This document shows, one piece after another, positions 25,401-36,651 of a stretch of 64,000 nucleotides of DNA (the stretch's first letter is position 1; the number at the start of each line of letters is the position of its first letter). The translations under genes were made by a program, and so were the position numbers. Source of the DNA: Sphagnum magellanicum (Eukaryota > Streptophyta > Sphagnopsida > Sphagnales > Sphagnaceae). The notes under the pieces are model-generated. The model ran no database searches. It was not told the DNA's origin and was given only the letters and a program-made list of their open reading frames with translations. The stretch is taken from NCBI GenBank assembly GCA_021904315.1, contig CM038921.1, forward strand, positions 10,446,146 to 10,510,145, given 5' to 3'.

Positions 25401-28400
25401 CCCCATGTTGCACGAGCAACCTGAGTCCTACAGTTTTTAATACTTTGAGCCTCATCTAAGACAACCCTGAACCAAGCTACACGGGCCAGGGGACCTGCAT
25501 CTGAAGGAACTGAAGAATCATTTCGCCCCTCTGTAAGCCTTTCCTGACTCTTGCTTTTCGCCTTCTTGGCTTTCTCTGCCTTCTCCTTCTTAGGCTTCGC
25601 AAAAGGAACAAACCCATAGTCAAAAGCATCCCTTTTGTCCTCATCCTTTTCCTTCCCATCAGGTACTGGCTGCTTAGGAACCTCCATGCTCACAATTGAG
25701 TATGTAGATAGAACCAAATCATACTTGGCAAGCTCTCGTGGATCCTTGGTTCGGTTGCTTCCATGGTAAATCAGAACTGTCAGGTCAGCTGCTGCAGTAA
25801 CTTTATCATGTATCTCTTGTGCCCACTGTCGCAATACACTTGTTGGACACACAACTAATGTTCCAGCAGCTGGCCTGCCTTTGCTAAATAATTGTGAATC
25901 ATATTCTTGGCCGCCACTGCCATTTGCACTTGACATCTGAACTGCCCCATTTCTAACTCCTGGCTTCTCCTGGGTGCCTTGTTTCTTCACCACTGACTGA
26001 TCATCTTCATCATCTACAAGATCTACAGTAGAATGTTCAACCTTTGAAACCTTTTGATCTCTCAGGTCTTGTTTGTCAATTGGAGCCCTATTCTTCAAAA
26101 TAAGGGCAATTGTAGAAATTGTTTTCCCAAGACCCTGACATAAGAAGCAACCAACAGGAAAGTCTTGTTGAAACAGTTATGGAAACCCTGTCACATGGGC
26201 TGAGACAAGGAACAGGGTTGCCAACAATCAAAAGCTTCCAAAAATAGGCATGATATGCTTAATGGTGGAGACAAGAAAAGAGAATATGGTCAGTACAACA
26301 CATGCAGGTGAAGCAGGAAAATCTACCTGGTCATCTGCCAGAATACCTCCACAAGGGTCCTGCCTTCCACTCTCCCTCTTCTGCATCCAAGAAAGTGCAA
26401 TCTTCTGCACGATGATCACACATGCACCAATCAGCTCTCTACACAGCCCATCCAACAGAAAAAGTTCCAACTATCACAGGTTCTACAAATGCCATGTTGG
26501 GTACACAAGCCAAAAAGTGACAAGATCAGAACAACGTGACTGCTCTGGGCACCAATGCCTTGATTACCTGATGCTTCAGGAGTGGCATAGCCAAGAGGCC
26601 TTTATCTGGAGTAGTTTCCTCCCTCTCATCTGCCAATGAAAAAGCCTGAAAGAACAGACACAAAGTAATGAGGCTGCCATAATTTCACAATAGGCAGACT
26701 TATCTTGATGATGCTTCTTGATTTGTTCATATGAGATCAGCCTACAAAAGAAACTGAATACCAGAAATACTAATGTTCCAGCATCTTTGATATTCAAGCT
26801 GTTTGTTTGATGGAATCCACCTGTAAAACAGCTTGATATGCCATCTCCTCGCTTCTCTTCAGTAAATTTGCAGCTTCGAAAGAGCCAACTCCAACTTGGG
26901 CTCCATTAGGAATATTTAATGTTGAACTCCCCAATGTGGGAGGCAGAACCCTAGGTACACCTCTATCAGTTGAGGTGCTTGTTTCTGCAGCACCACTCCT
27001 CTCTGCAACATAGCTAATCTTTCTAAAAGTCCCTGCATTCTCTCGTGCCTCAATTTGGGGTACCCTTCTAATGGAACTTGCATGATCCCAATGATCTAAC
27101 CGAGTTGGAAACTTATAAGGGTTTGGATTCCAGGCAGGTGTCTTGATGGTCAGAGATGATGACTCAGCCCCAGAATTTTTGAGAAAAGAGGGAGTAAGAG
27201 ATTGGCTGCTAGATTGTTGTTGAGTGGTCCACATTACAGAAGGCCAGTTTACAACTGAGAGCTCTCGCATTCGTTTGGGTGCAGCTCTGCCCCAGTTTGG
27301 TAATTTTCGCTTCAAAGTCAAGGAGTCAATTTCCTGCAGTGAAGACTGTGGTTCCTCATCTCCACTGCTATCACTAGCAGTGAGGTCAACAATGGGGTGG
27401 TGATCACCTGTGTCAACACCTAAAAGTCCAAGATTTGTTCCATTGCTGTGGATGTGCCCAAGAGAAGAGTGCTGTCCAATTCCACTGTCGATATCATTTC
27501 CATTTCGCATGGCAACAGGGGAACGTGAACACGACACACTGGTTCTGGATGCATCGGGTGACACTGAGGGTCATGCAATTTACAGCAAGCTCAACGTCAT
27601 TTCTCTGCCTCAAATTGTAATAGTCATTTATACCCAGTTGCTTCTGACAGAAAATGCAATAAGTACTCTTGATGACTTTTCCCTACAGAGAGACAACCTT
27701 GACCTCCTTGGTAGAACTGTCTTCAAGCCCTAGAATTGGCAAGGTCTCTGAGGATATCCACCAAAGGCAGCTATGAATAGGAGAAAGACAAAGAAGGAAT
27801 ACACCAACAGAAACCAAGATAGGAAAAAAAATCCTACCATAGTTCTTAAACAATTACCCCAAAAATATCTCTTGCAGAGCATTGCAACCCCCCACCCACC
27901 CACAATGTGGATGATGGGACACTAATCTCACCTTCTCCACTTGCATCCAGATCAGGTGCCCAAGACTGCTGCTGCACCGTGGAGATCGAGGATGGAGCAG
28001 CAGGCAAGCTTTCTTGATGGATGGCCTCGGACACTGCAGTTGCATGTGGAGTGAGTTCTTGTTCCTGCTGCTGGTGGGATTTCTGCCCCAAGGAAAAAAG
28101 CCTCTTGCTTTGCAGCTGACAAAACAAACCCCACCCCCAAATAAAGGGAAAAAACCCTAATCAGCTCTCTGGAGAGAGTTACTGATCAAAGGGCACTACA
28201 ATGTCTGCCCTGCACCATTCAAGAAAACCTGAGGACACAAAATCCTAACCCAAAGTACTTGTGCAATCTAATGTAAAGGGATGCTGCAAAAGGGGTTTAG
28301 GGTTACCCAAAGGTTACCAGGAGTGGAGAGGAAAGTTGAGGAGGTTCTTCCCTCAGTAGTTCCAGTAATTCATCAAAGCCCATGTCCACAGGCTCCTCCA

Positions 28401-28449
28401 AAAGCTCTGGCTCTTCTTCTTCTTTCTCCCTATCTTCATGATTGAACAT
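22495..28449 (-). CDS. SNF2-family helicase with embedded RING finger (Rad5/16-like, CHR27/CHR28 type)
   Basis: This is a nuclear DNA-dependent ATPase/chromatin remodeller with a ubiquitin-ligase RING. The Arabidopsis relatives CHR27 and CHR28 act in RNA-directed DNA methylation. Exons: 28449-28318, 28115-27932, 27563-26821, 26645-26568, 26404-26327, 26134-25186, 24884-24754, 24634-24410, 24191-23559, 22950-22741 and 22599-22495, about 1155 residues. Motif I reads GILADDQGLGKT (Lys409), split across an intron. DEAQ is at 632-635, then SGTPIQNS. The C3HC4 RING spans the next intron: Cys836, 839, 851, His853, Cys856, 859, 872 and 877. The helicase C half contains [15 protein letters not shown] and [12 protein letters not shown] (1089-1098). 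The N terminus is acidic and disordered. A Lys/Glu-rich insert lies before DEAQ. The penultimate intron has a GC donor. The first exon is uncertain: the frame is open a little upstream of ATG 28449, so the N terminus could be longer. Confidence 0.93.
23120..23380. repeat. Dispersed repeat F, copy in SNF2 gene intron
   Basis: It has the same ordered blocks as the copy in the 14-3-3 intron: 'tcataactttatgag', 'gtcactcacaaag', 'ccatcaccttcatcatga', 'ctacccactgacttca' and 'tcatgatgttggct'. It lies between the exons ending at 23559 and starting at 22950. The plus-strand orientation matches the 16380 copy. Confidence 0.7.
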
Positions 28450-30773
28450 TTCTGCAGCTGGTGCTGCTGCCTTCAGTTCCCTGTGCACTACTTCCCCTTC
28501 CTCAATTCCACCCGAAACCTCGTATTCTCAAGTCTCCTACAATACTCACAAACCTTTGCCACTTGCCCTACTTGATGCCCCCGGTCCAAAAACTGGACTT
28601 CTTGCGCTGTTCCTCCTCCTCCTGCTGCTGCTGCTCCTCCTCCCTTCCGGGACATCTCCCTTCTCTGCCCTGCTGCTTAGAAATGACATCTCCATGGTTC
28701 AGATTCATGACTCTGTGTGTGTGCGCTCAAGCTGTAACACATACAAGGGAAGTGACAGCCGTGAAATTCTCTAGCAATCTTTCGCTTGAAGATCGACAGA
28801 AAGTCAGATGAGAATTCTCCTCCTCTTACACCTGGAAATCTGGCTGCAAATCAAAAATCTGGAACACACACTCTCTCAGAGGTAGCAGACAGTCGGAGAG
28901 GTTCTTCTTTCCACCAGCAGTAGATCTCTCAGCGATGAAGTACGTGAGAGCGAGCGATGGGCAAGGGACTCAAACCCTTGAGCTAGAGCTCTCTCTCATG
29001 CAAACTACCAAGAAACCCTTCACTGAAGAAAAGACCGAAGAAAAAACAACAAACAAACACACACCCACACACACACACGGATGGACTTTCTCTCCAAAGC
29101 AACAACAAACAAAACACGGGACTGTTGCAGAGGATTCCGTCAGAGAAAATTGTGCATCTCCTCAAGCATCATCGCGAATTGCTGCTCCAGGGGGGACTCT
29201 TGAGAAAACAAAAGAAGGAAGATCCTCTTGTGAAAGTCGTAGGAGATAACAACCTCCTGGTCCATACGAATCATACATATCCTCCGCGACGAAGAACATA
29301 TTCTCCGCGAGATTCTTGGTCATCGAAATGGTTGTTTGAACCTCCGCCGCAACTCCACCTCGCCACCCAAGAGAGCTAAAAACCGCGAACCGCGACAACA
29401 CCAGAAGAGACGAGGAATCGCGATTTGATCAGAAGAGAGACGAAGACATTCACTCGCTAGAGATGCACGATGGATGATTCAGCTCGGCAAGTGCGCTAGC
29501 TAGGGTTAGGATTAGGGTGAGCGAGCAATCGCGCGAAGAAGAAGATGAGGATTTATTCTTTCTGAGGCTCAGGGTGAAGCCGTGACGATCAATTCGGGAC
29601 AAACGTAGGATGATCGTCATGGCGATCTTCGTGCTGCAGACAGATCGATCGATCGGCAGCTTGTAGAGTAACAGATCATTCATGACTTGCAATATCGTTT
29701 TGGGGTTTTGTGTTTTGGGAGAATTGGGTGGAGCCGTCGGCGTTGCTGTTGTTGTTCGTTCTGGTGAAGCATTGTTTTTGCTTTCTGGAACAAAGGTTCT
29801 GGCTGAGGTCGTCGTTGAGGTATTTCTCTTCTTCTGGTAAGCTTTTTCCTGACTTGCGCAGTTTGGTTTCCGTTTTGGAGAATCTATCTGTCTCTGTCTC
29901 TGGTTGCTGTTGTTTTTGTTGCCCTACTTTAGTTTGGGATGGAATTTGCTCCTGTTTGTTTTTTCCCCTGGTAAAGCATGTTTGCATAGACTTTAGTGAG
30001 GATGATCCCTCGAGAATTGTTTTCTTTAGCATTTCATGATGAAGATGAGGATGGTCTGGTCCTTTGTAAGTCGTCTGATTCATAAGTGTATGTCTGTGCT
30101 TGTCATATTAGTTGCGGTTTTGCTGAATCTGACAAAATGGGCTACATCTTCAACGGTGTCATCTGTGGAGTTTTCTCTCCAAATCTCATAGATATGCTTT
30201 GCCGTTTTCTGTCTATTTTAGCTCCTTGTTCATCAGTTGCAGTGTCAATGATGACATGCTTATGAGTACACACAATCATGTGCACACATACACTCTCTCT
30301 GTCTCTCTCTGTCTCTGTGTGCGAACTGATTGTAGTCTTACCTCCTCTCTTTCAGCATTTCATGGGCAGATTTGGTGTCAGTGATCATTGACATGAGGGT
30401 AAAGGTTTGAGGGTGGTGTTTTTACGTATATTTCATTGATTGCAACAGGTTGGTTTTCTCTTCTGTGATATTTTGCTGTCTTGTTCTGTCTTTGAATCCT
30501 TTTGAGACCCTTGTTGTTGGTTCTTGCTTGAGACTTTTGGTTGAAATCTTTCATTGCAGCTGCAATTGCAATCTTTGCAGTTACACTGATGAATTGTAAG
30601 CAGAAGCTTAGTATCAGTGGGGATAGAAACAGCATGCAGTCATTGTAGATAAATAGTAGTTTTGTGCCTTTAAATCAGCTTTTGAGTCTCTTTCTCTTTT
30701 GTTGCTGTGGAATTTTAGACATTCAGCCTAATAATTCTGCCCAAGTCTCTTGAACTGCTTCTTTTTCAGGAGC
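28450..30773. promoter_or_regulatory. Divergent upstream region of SNF2 gene (-) and HSF gene (+)
   Basis: About 2.4 kb lie between the two start codons. There is a (CA)n tract at about 29050-29080 and a GATC run at 29639-29655. A transcribed-looking HSF leader has a possible 5'-UTR intron, donor near 29819 ('gttgag|gtattt') and acceptor at 30769-30770 after 'cttctttttc'. Intervening short frames (for example 29710-30039) are probably leader or intron, not genes. Transcription starts were not determined. Confidence 0.4.
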
Positions 30774-30890
30774 ATGTGTTTTGGTGGTAGAATGATGATG
30801 CGGGCAGATTGGAGTTTGGAGCGATGAGAGGGTTTGTAGCTCACTGGCAGATGTAATACCATCAGCATGCGATGGTGTCACAAGAAATGA
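30774..30890 (+). promoter_or_regulatory. Upstream ORF cluster in the HSF leader
   Basis: Three short ORFs precede the HSF start: 30774-30827 (17 codons, MCFGGRMMMRADWSLER), 30824-30856 (10 codons, overlapping the first by ATGA) and 30867-30890 (MRWCHKK). The last overlaps the HSF ATG at 30872 in another frame. All lie after the likely leader acceptor, so a normal spliced leader would carry them. They would be expected to lower translation of the HSF. This is inference from sequence only. Confidence 0.5.
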
Positions 30891-32874
30891 AGATGGATGC
30901 AAAATGGCCATCTCTGGAGGAGAGCATGGAACGAGCACACTCTGTTTCCACTCTGGATGCTCTGCCAATATCAGCTGCTTCAGCCCCACAACCTATGGAT
31001 GGCTTGCAGAACACAGCACCCCCTCCATTCCTGACAAAGACTTATGATATGGTTGATGATCATACTACTGATGCTATAGTCTCCTGGAGTACAGGCTCAA
31101 ACAGCTTTGTGGTGTGGAATCCTCCAGAGTTTTCTCAGGAGCTTTTGCCCAAGTACTTCAAGCACAACAATTTCTCCAGTTTTGTTCGACAGCTCAACAC
31201 CTATGTGAGTGAGTCTTAGCTTTGGTAATGTTGGAATGCTGATGCTTGTGGCATTTTTTGGGGGGGGGTTAGATTTATAATGCAGGGAAGGGATCTGGCT
31301 CTGTTGTGGGTTTCTTGGTTTTGTGATGTAGGGGTTCCGCAAAGTGGATCCAGATCGTTGGGAGTTTGCAAATGAGTGCTTTTTGCGAGGTCGGCGAGAT
31401 CTGTTACGAGGGATCCATCGCCGGAAACCCACTTCACAAGCCCAGCAGGTGCAGCATCAGCAGGAAGGTGAGCAAAGCCCGCTGGGACCATCCCTGGAAA
31501 TTGGGAAACTTGGATTGGAAGGGGAGATTGAGATGCTGAAAAAGGATAAGAATGTTCTTATGCATGAACTGGTGCGGCTCCGTCAGCAACAGCAGAGCAC
31601 AGAGCAGGATCTTCGGGTACATGATCCCTTGCAGTGCTCATGTTCTGTTTGTGTAAATGGCAATTTCTGATGATATCTCCTTGTCCTTCCAAAATTGCTC
31701 TATTTCTCAGCTCTTTTGGTGATGCAGGTAATGGGCCAACGCTTACAAGTGACTGAGCAACGGCAACAGCAAATGATGACTTTCTTAGCCAAGGCCATGC
31801 AGAATCCTGCCTTCCTCGCTCAGCTTATGCAACAGAGTGAAAGCAACAAGCGGCTGGCTGCAACTGTCCGGAAGAAGCGGCGCCTTCCTAAACAGGATGA
31901 GGGTGGAGAGGACTCTTTGAATGCAGATTCACCGCCTGATGGTCAAATGGTGACATTCCAACCTAATGGAGCAGGAGAACCTAAGGGGGCTCGATCTATG
32001 CTCATGCAGTTCTTAAATGCCTTAGAGTCTTCTTCTCCCAACCATGACAGCACTCCCCTTGATACATTGTTCAGGGACATGAGTTCTGGAATGTCCATTC
32101 CTGAGATGAATACATTGAATCGGCAATCAGGTGTAACATTGACAGAAATGCAAATGTCAGGGCTGCCTGACACTCTGCCGGTTGTGACAGATGTACCTGA
32201 TGAGTCAATGCTGCATATTTCTCCTCCACCAACTTTACACATCCCGAGACTTGAAGGTAAGGACAACTCCTTTACGTGGTTTTTCGAAATGCCTACATCT
32301 ATTGATGAGATTCCATTGATCGACAATCTATGTGTATGGCATATATTGCATGGGTGTTGCCATATTGACATTTTTGGAGTCAGTTCAAACAGGTTTGCTG
32401 CTATTGTATGTTTTTTCTCCAGTATGTCTTGCAACCTAATTTAGATTGATCTTTCATATCACATATTCAGGTGGCCAGAGCATTGAGATCAGCGATAAGT
32501 TTTTCAGGACTGAGGCAAGTGAGCACAAGGAGGCAAATGACAACTATTTGGATGTAAATGGTGAGAGTTACACAGAGGAGGTAAGCTCCAATGTGGACAG
32601 CCCAGTTCTCGGTTCAGCTGCCAACGATAGCTTCTGGGAGCTATTCTTAAGTGAGACTCTAGATAGTCCTGTGGCTAGCACAGATCCCAATATGGATGCA
32701 GAAGGGCCCTCCGAAACTCGGGCACTTTTGCTGGATGGTGGTGCAGTGGATGATGGAACAGATGTCTTCACTGATTTAAATCCTGGAGACCATCTTCAAG
32801 CTGCCCAGGACAGTTGGAGCAAGGAAAATGTTGACCAATTGTCCAACCAGATGGGACAGCTTACTCCTGGTTAG
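30872..32874 (+). CDS. HSFA: Heat shock transcription factor, class A
   Basis: It binds heat shock elements as a trimer in the nucleus and activates chaperone genes. Exons: 30872-31204, 31332-31616, 31728-32256 and 32471-32874, giving 516 residues with all phases matching. The DNA-binding domain (about 51-144) includes [13 protein letters not shown], the recognition helix [16 protein letters not shown] and the conserved HSF intron after LNTY. A Gln/Leu heptad region (about 165-235) has the longer spacing between HR-A and HR-B typical of class A. A basic nuclear signal, RKKRRLPK, is at 254-261. The acidic C-terminal part contains an aromatic/acidic AHA activation motif, [10 protein letters not shown] (435-444). 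There are two introns more than the single DBD intron usual in flowering plants. ATG 30872 is the first in frame; Met5 or Met7 are alternatives. Upstream ORFs precede it. Confidence 0.95.
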
Positions 32875-34016
32875 GATTCAGGAAGAAAGATATACAAGGA
32901 TGTCAGAGTAGTAGAAAGCAAAGCAAGATTTTGGAACTATGCCCTTGGAACTATGCCCTTGGCAATCAATTGAGGGGTGGTGGATGACTGCCATTAGAAA
33001 ATGGGGTGTGTTTTCAGCTGGTAAGTATTGACACTTTCTGGTAGGAAACATTTGCATAAGCTCCTACAGGTGGGATTATGAATAAGGTGGGGCAAGGAAG
33101 TCATTGCTAGAGCTATACTATCTACTCAGTGATAAACCATCAAACTAGTACTGCATCATAGCAAGTTTTGTGCCCAAAATGGAAGATGAGGTCTGCCAGC
33201 TTTGTTCACTTTATATTGTGTTTTTGTGTATCATAGCAGACACATTTCCGCACTCACAATCTGTGCAAGTGGGAAGGACCCACTTTCTTACCAAAAAGTG
33301 AGAAAGCCCTGTATTATTGTTTACATGAATTTTGAGCAGATTATTAGGTATATACCTATCTACAATTGCAGGTTGGAGCTGATAAAGTAAGTGAGGAGTA
33401 ACATTAATTAGTCAATTAAATTCATGATGATGAAGGGGCTTACACTTCGTGTGTGACACTCACAAGGTTACAACTGCACTCATTTTGTCATGTTTTGTTT
33501 TGTTTTGGGCAGACCTGACATAGCAGCTTATCTTTGAAGTGTTGCAGTTTTCTGCAGATCTCATAGATATGAATCTTGTAGATATGTAATTGTGAGAAAG
33601 CTCTGAATGGTCTTGGAATGACCTATACAGGTGAAGAACTCCATGGTCAACAGCTCAAGAGGCAACAACACTCTTGAACTGTGACCCTATGATGAGGCGC
33701 ACACTCTTTGAGCCTCACCTAATATGGCAAAAAGGTGCATCTTCTGGTCCTTCTTTTCAAGAGTGCATTTCTACTCAAATCTCACCATGCAAATGGAGAT
33801 TGGTTGCAGAGCATTGGGCGTAGGCCACATTTTACGACATGATTACTGATACAACATGATTGCTGAAGGCTCTCCTATCTAATTTGTTGAGGGCAGACAC
33901 TATCAACATCAACAAAGTTTTGTGCCCAAATCCAATGCCTAGGTGAAAATGCCTTTTAAAGAGTCTATAAATTATTTACACAAGAGGATCTGTATTGGAG
34001 GAGGATTTGGTGGAGA
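32875..34016. other. Intergenic DNA between convergent HSF and ATL genes
   Basis: This contains the HSF 3' untranslated region. 'aactatgcccttgg' is directly duplicated at 32935-32964. At 33380-33490 lies an inverted partial copy of dispersed repeat F ('gtgacactcac', 'ttcatgatgatgaagg'). No gene was seen. Confidence 0.5.
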
Positions 34017-35696
34017 CTAAACCAACCTTGTGGTCCTTCCCATCAGCCAATTCAGTGTGAAGAATTTCCTTGAGCTTGAGGAATGTTGCAGAGTGTTGCT
34101 CACACTTGATGGCATTTCCAAATCATCATCATAATCCCTTGAGCTTGATTCTAACCTTAATCCAAATCTTGCTGTTTGATCAGAGAGACACCTTCTGAAC
34201 CATCTCATACTAGTTCCAGTTTTGTCTTCTGGAAGCTTGAGAGAAGCTGATGACAATCTTATGCTGTTTGCTGCATTGAGCTTATCTGTGGTTCCAGTTT
34301 TGTCTTCTGGAAGCTTGAGAGAAGATGATGACAATAGTCTGATGATGTTTGCTGCATTGATCTTGTCTGTGGTTGCTGCTGATGAGATTGGTGCCACTAA
34401 AGCATCCTTCTGGATTTTGATACTGATCTTTTGAGCAGCAGCAGCAGGAGATAAGACCTCTCTGGAGGAGAGCAGCAGGGTGATATTAGATTCCTGCTTT
34501 TTGATCCTGCTCTCATCTTCATCCCTGAGGTTTCCAGGGTTCATGCAATGCAATTGCTGATGATCTCTCACTTCTTCTTGAGAATTATTGTCTTGCAAGG
34601 CTCCTCCTCCTCCTCCATGAGATTCTTGCAAGTTAGGAGGCGAGACAGGAGACCTGGCAGGGATAGTGATGGTCATCATCTCCCCAACAACATGGGTGCT
34701 CGATGATGAATCCAGAATATACCGGCATGAGCCCCTGGAGTAAGACGGTCCTTGCATGGTGGAGACAGAACTTGTTCCTGGCTCCATTGCGATGACATTG
34801 CTCTCCCAATTGTCTTCTGAATCAAACTTCACCTTCCCAAGCTCCACTCTCATCACCCTTTGTGACCCATCAGCTTCTGTCACACAAACAGTTGGCCCTG
34901 GCTGCTGCTGCATAGAGCCCACTTGCTCAAGAGCTGGCTCATGATCAGGCTCCTCTGAGCTTGAATCATGGTCTCCTTGTGGGGGTGGTGGTGCTGCATC
35001 CAGCCCAATCTCTAAGCTACATGAATCCAGGTGGTCACAGATTTGAAAATTGGAACCTCGAGATCCCCTTGAAGAAGCTCTCAACTCTCTCTCCATCTCT
35101 TCAGCCATAGCTTGTGTGTAGGAGCCAGCTGAAGTACTTTCAGTGGGTACCAGAGATTGAGCTCCTGGAGGAGCTCCAGCTAGTCTGCTGCTGCTGCTGG
35201 TGCTGGAACTTAGGACTTCTTCCAGGAGGAGGGAATGGCGGCAGAGGGGACAGGTGGAATTGGATAGCAACCAAGTGTCTATACAATCGACATGAAACGC
35301 ATGCTTGCAGTTGGGGAGCAGCCTGAGATGATCTTCTTCACTGAACTCACTCAAGCATACTGCACAATCTGCACCATCTTTGAGGCCACGAATTGTTCCA
35401 TACAAGAACACAGGAAGTGTGTCAATGAAAGTTTGGTCCAAGCCTCCTTCATGGAGTCGTAAGAGGTGCTGCAGCTGACCACGGAGTGAGTTGGAGGCTG
35501 TGCCAGCTGCTGTCAATGCTGTTGCTGGACCCAGTGCATAGCGCCGCCCACCCAGACAGCGAGCAAGAAATTGTAGCATACCAGAGCAGACAAGCACCAC
35601 ACTGAGCACCACCACAATGACCACTACAATGGGCTTTACATTTAGCTCACTAGAGCTCAAGGGCGGAGGAGATGATTGAGTATTATTATCAGCCAT
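34017..35696 (-). CDS. RING-H2 E3 ubiquitin ligase, ATL family
   Basis: ATLs are membrane-anchored E3 ligases, often acting in stress and defence responses. This is an intronless frame of 559 residues, as is usual for ATL genes. One N-terminal transmembrane helix, around KPIVVVIVVVLSVVLVC (21-37), is followed by a basic stretch. The GLD motif reads GGLDQTFIDTLPVFLY (84-99). The RING-H2 domain spans 111-152: Cys111-Cys114, Cys130, His132, His135, Cys138, Cys149 and Cys152, with DTWL before the last pair. The remaining 400 residues are low-complexity, Ser/Glu-rich and poorly conserved in the family, making it longer than most ATLs. A 26-residue direct duplication lies near the C terminus (34213-34368), each unit containing SLKLPEDKTGT. 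The start codon gives the expected short segment before the helix. The substrate is unknown. Confidence 0.94.
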   Translation of the reverse strand: MADNNTQSSPPPLSSSELNVKPIVVVIVVVLSVVLVCSGMLQFLARCLGGRRYALGPATALTAAGTASNSLRGQLQHLLRLHEGGLDQTFIDTLPVFLYGTIRGLKDGADCAVCLSEFSEEDHLRLLPNCKHAFHVDCIDTWLLSNSTCPLCRHSLLLEEVLSSSTSSSSRLAGAPPGAQSLVPTESTSAGSYTQAMAEEMERELRASSRGSRGSNFQICDHLDSCSLEIGLDAAPPPPQGDHDSSSEEPDHEPALEQVGSMQQQPGPTVCVTEADGSQRVMRVELGKVKFDSEDNWESNVIAMEPGTSSVSTMQGPSYSRGSCRYILDSSSSTHVVGEMMTITIPARSPVSPPNLQESHGGGGGALQDNNSQEEVRDHQQLHCMNPGNLRDEDESRIKKQESNITLLLSSREVLSPAAAAQKISIKIQKDALVAPISSAATTDKINAANIIRLLSSSSLKLPEDKTGTTDKLNAANSIRLSSASLKLPEDKTGTSMRWFRRCLSDQTARFGLRLESSSRDYDDDLEMPSSVSNTLQHSSSSRKFFTLNWLMGRTTRLV

Positions 35697-36377
35697 GGAT
35701 TGCTTGTAAGCTCTCTTTCTTTCCTAAACAAGCTTCCAAGAGACAAATAGTACCATCTCCAGATCCTCTGCTCTCTAACAGAGCAACCCAGCAATCAAGA
35801 GAGAAATACACTGAAAACTCTGTTACAACTCTTCAACACAAAAAACTTGGTAGAATTCTACAGCACAGTGAAAGAGTCTGTAGAGAGTAGAAAGACCACA
35901 TCCAAGAGCTGCTGCTGCTTTGGGTGGTGGGTATGTGGTAAAAAAACAGAGTGCAGATTTTTGCTTTGTTCAAAGAAGTTAGAGAGATAGAAGGTCAGCA
36001 AACCCACTTTGGAGAAACCCAAATCCACACTCTTTTTTTCCATCTTTTGCTGTTTGGCAGTACATTCTGGCTGCTCTTTTCACAATTTGCAGCCAAACTG
36101 AAATTTGTGCCAGAAAAAAGAAGGAAGGAAGATCCCATCTTTTTTCTCCAATTTCAATCAACCTTTGTTTGGTCCCAAAGAAAGCATCTTCTTCTCCGAA
36201 TTCAATCACACTTTTCTTGGTCCCAAAGGATGCATCTTCTTCTCCTCCAATTCAATCACTTTTTGGGTAGGGTCCCAAGGGAAGATGCATTTTGTTCTCC
36301 AACTCAAATCACTTTTTTGGGTCTCAAAGGATGATGATGATGCATGTTGGTCTCCAATTCAATTACTTTTGTGTTTG

Positions 36378-36408
<31 letters not shown>

Positions 36409-36430
36409 GCTCATGTTCTTGTTGAATTCC
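35697..36430 (-). promoter_or_regulatory. ATL upstream region with 50-bp tandem repeat and CT microsatellite
   Basis: Between 36140 and 36375 a 50-bp unit recurs four to five times: 'ggtcccaaag' plus 'gcatcttcttctcc' plus 'aattcaatcac', with anchors near 36169, 36219, 36269 and 36318. A (CT)n tract follows at 36379-36406. The repeats lie 440-680 bp upstream of the ATL start codon. Whether they regulate it is unknown. Confidence 0.55.
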
Positions 36431-36651
36431 AATTGTAAAAGGGATTCTAACAAGAGGACATGTAGAGAATCCATCAATCTCATGTGTTGTTAAACCTAAA
36501 CCCTTAACCTAAACCCTAAATGGGCACCCATTTTGTGGTTTTTTTACAAACCCTAGCTTCTTTGCAAAGCCAAAAAAACCCTTTTGTCCACATGAAAAGT
36601 TTGTTGATTGCCACTTAACTTGTTGGGCTTATTGATTGCCCCCACTTTTAT

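Noticed and set aside
27564..27760. Possible extra SNF2 exon around 27640-27735 (minus) reading LEDSSTKE
   Set aside because: An acceptor and donor can be drawn, but no combination keeps phase with the exon starting at 27563, while the direct 27932 to 27563 junction does.
28490..28545. In-frame extension of the SNF2 N terminus upstream of ATG 28449
   Set aside because: The frame is open and protein-like for about 30 codons, but no ATG is present before a stop. A further upstream exon is possible but could not be supported.
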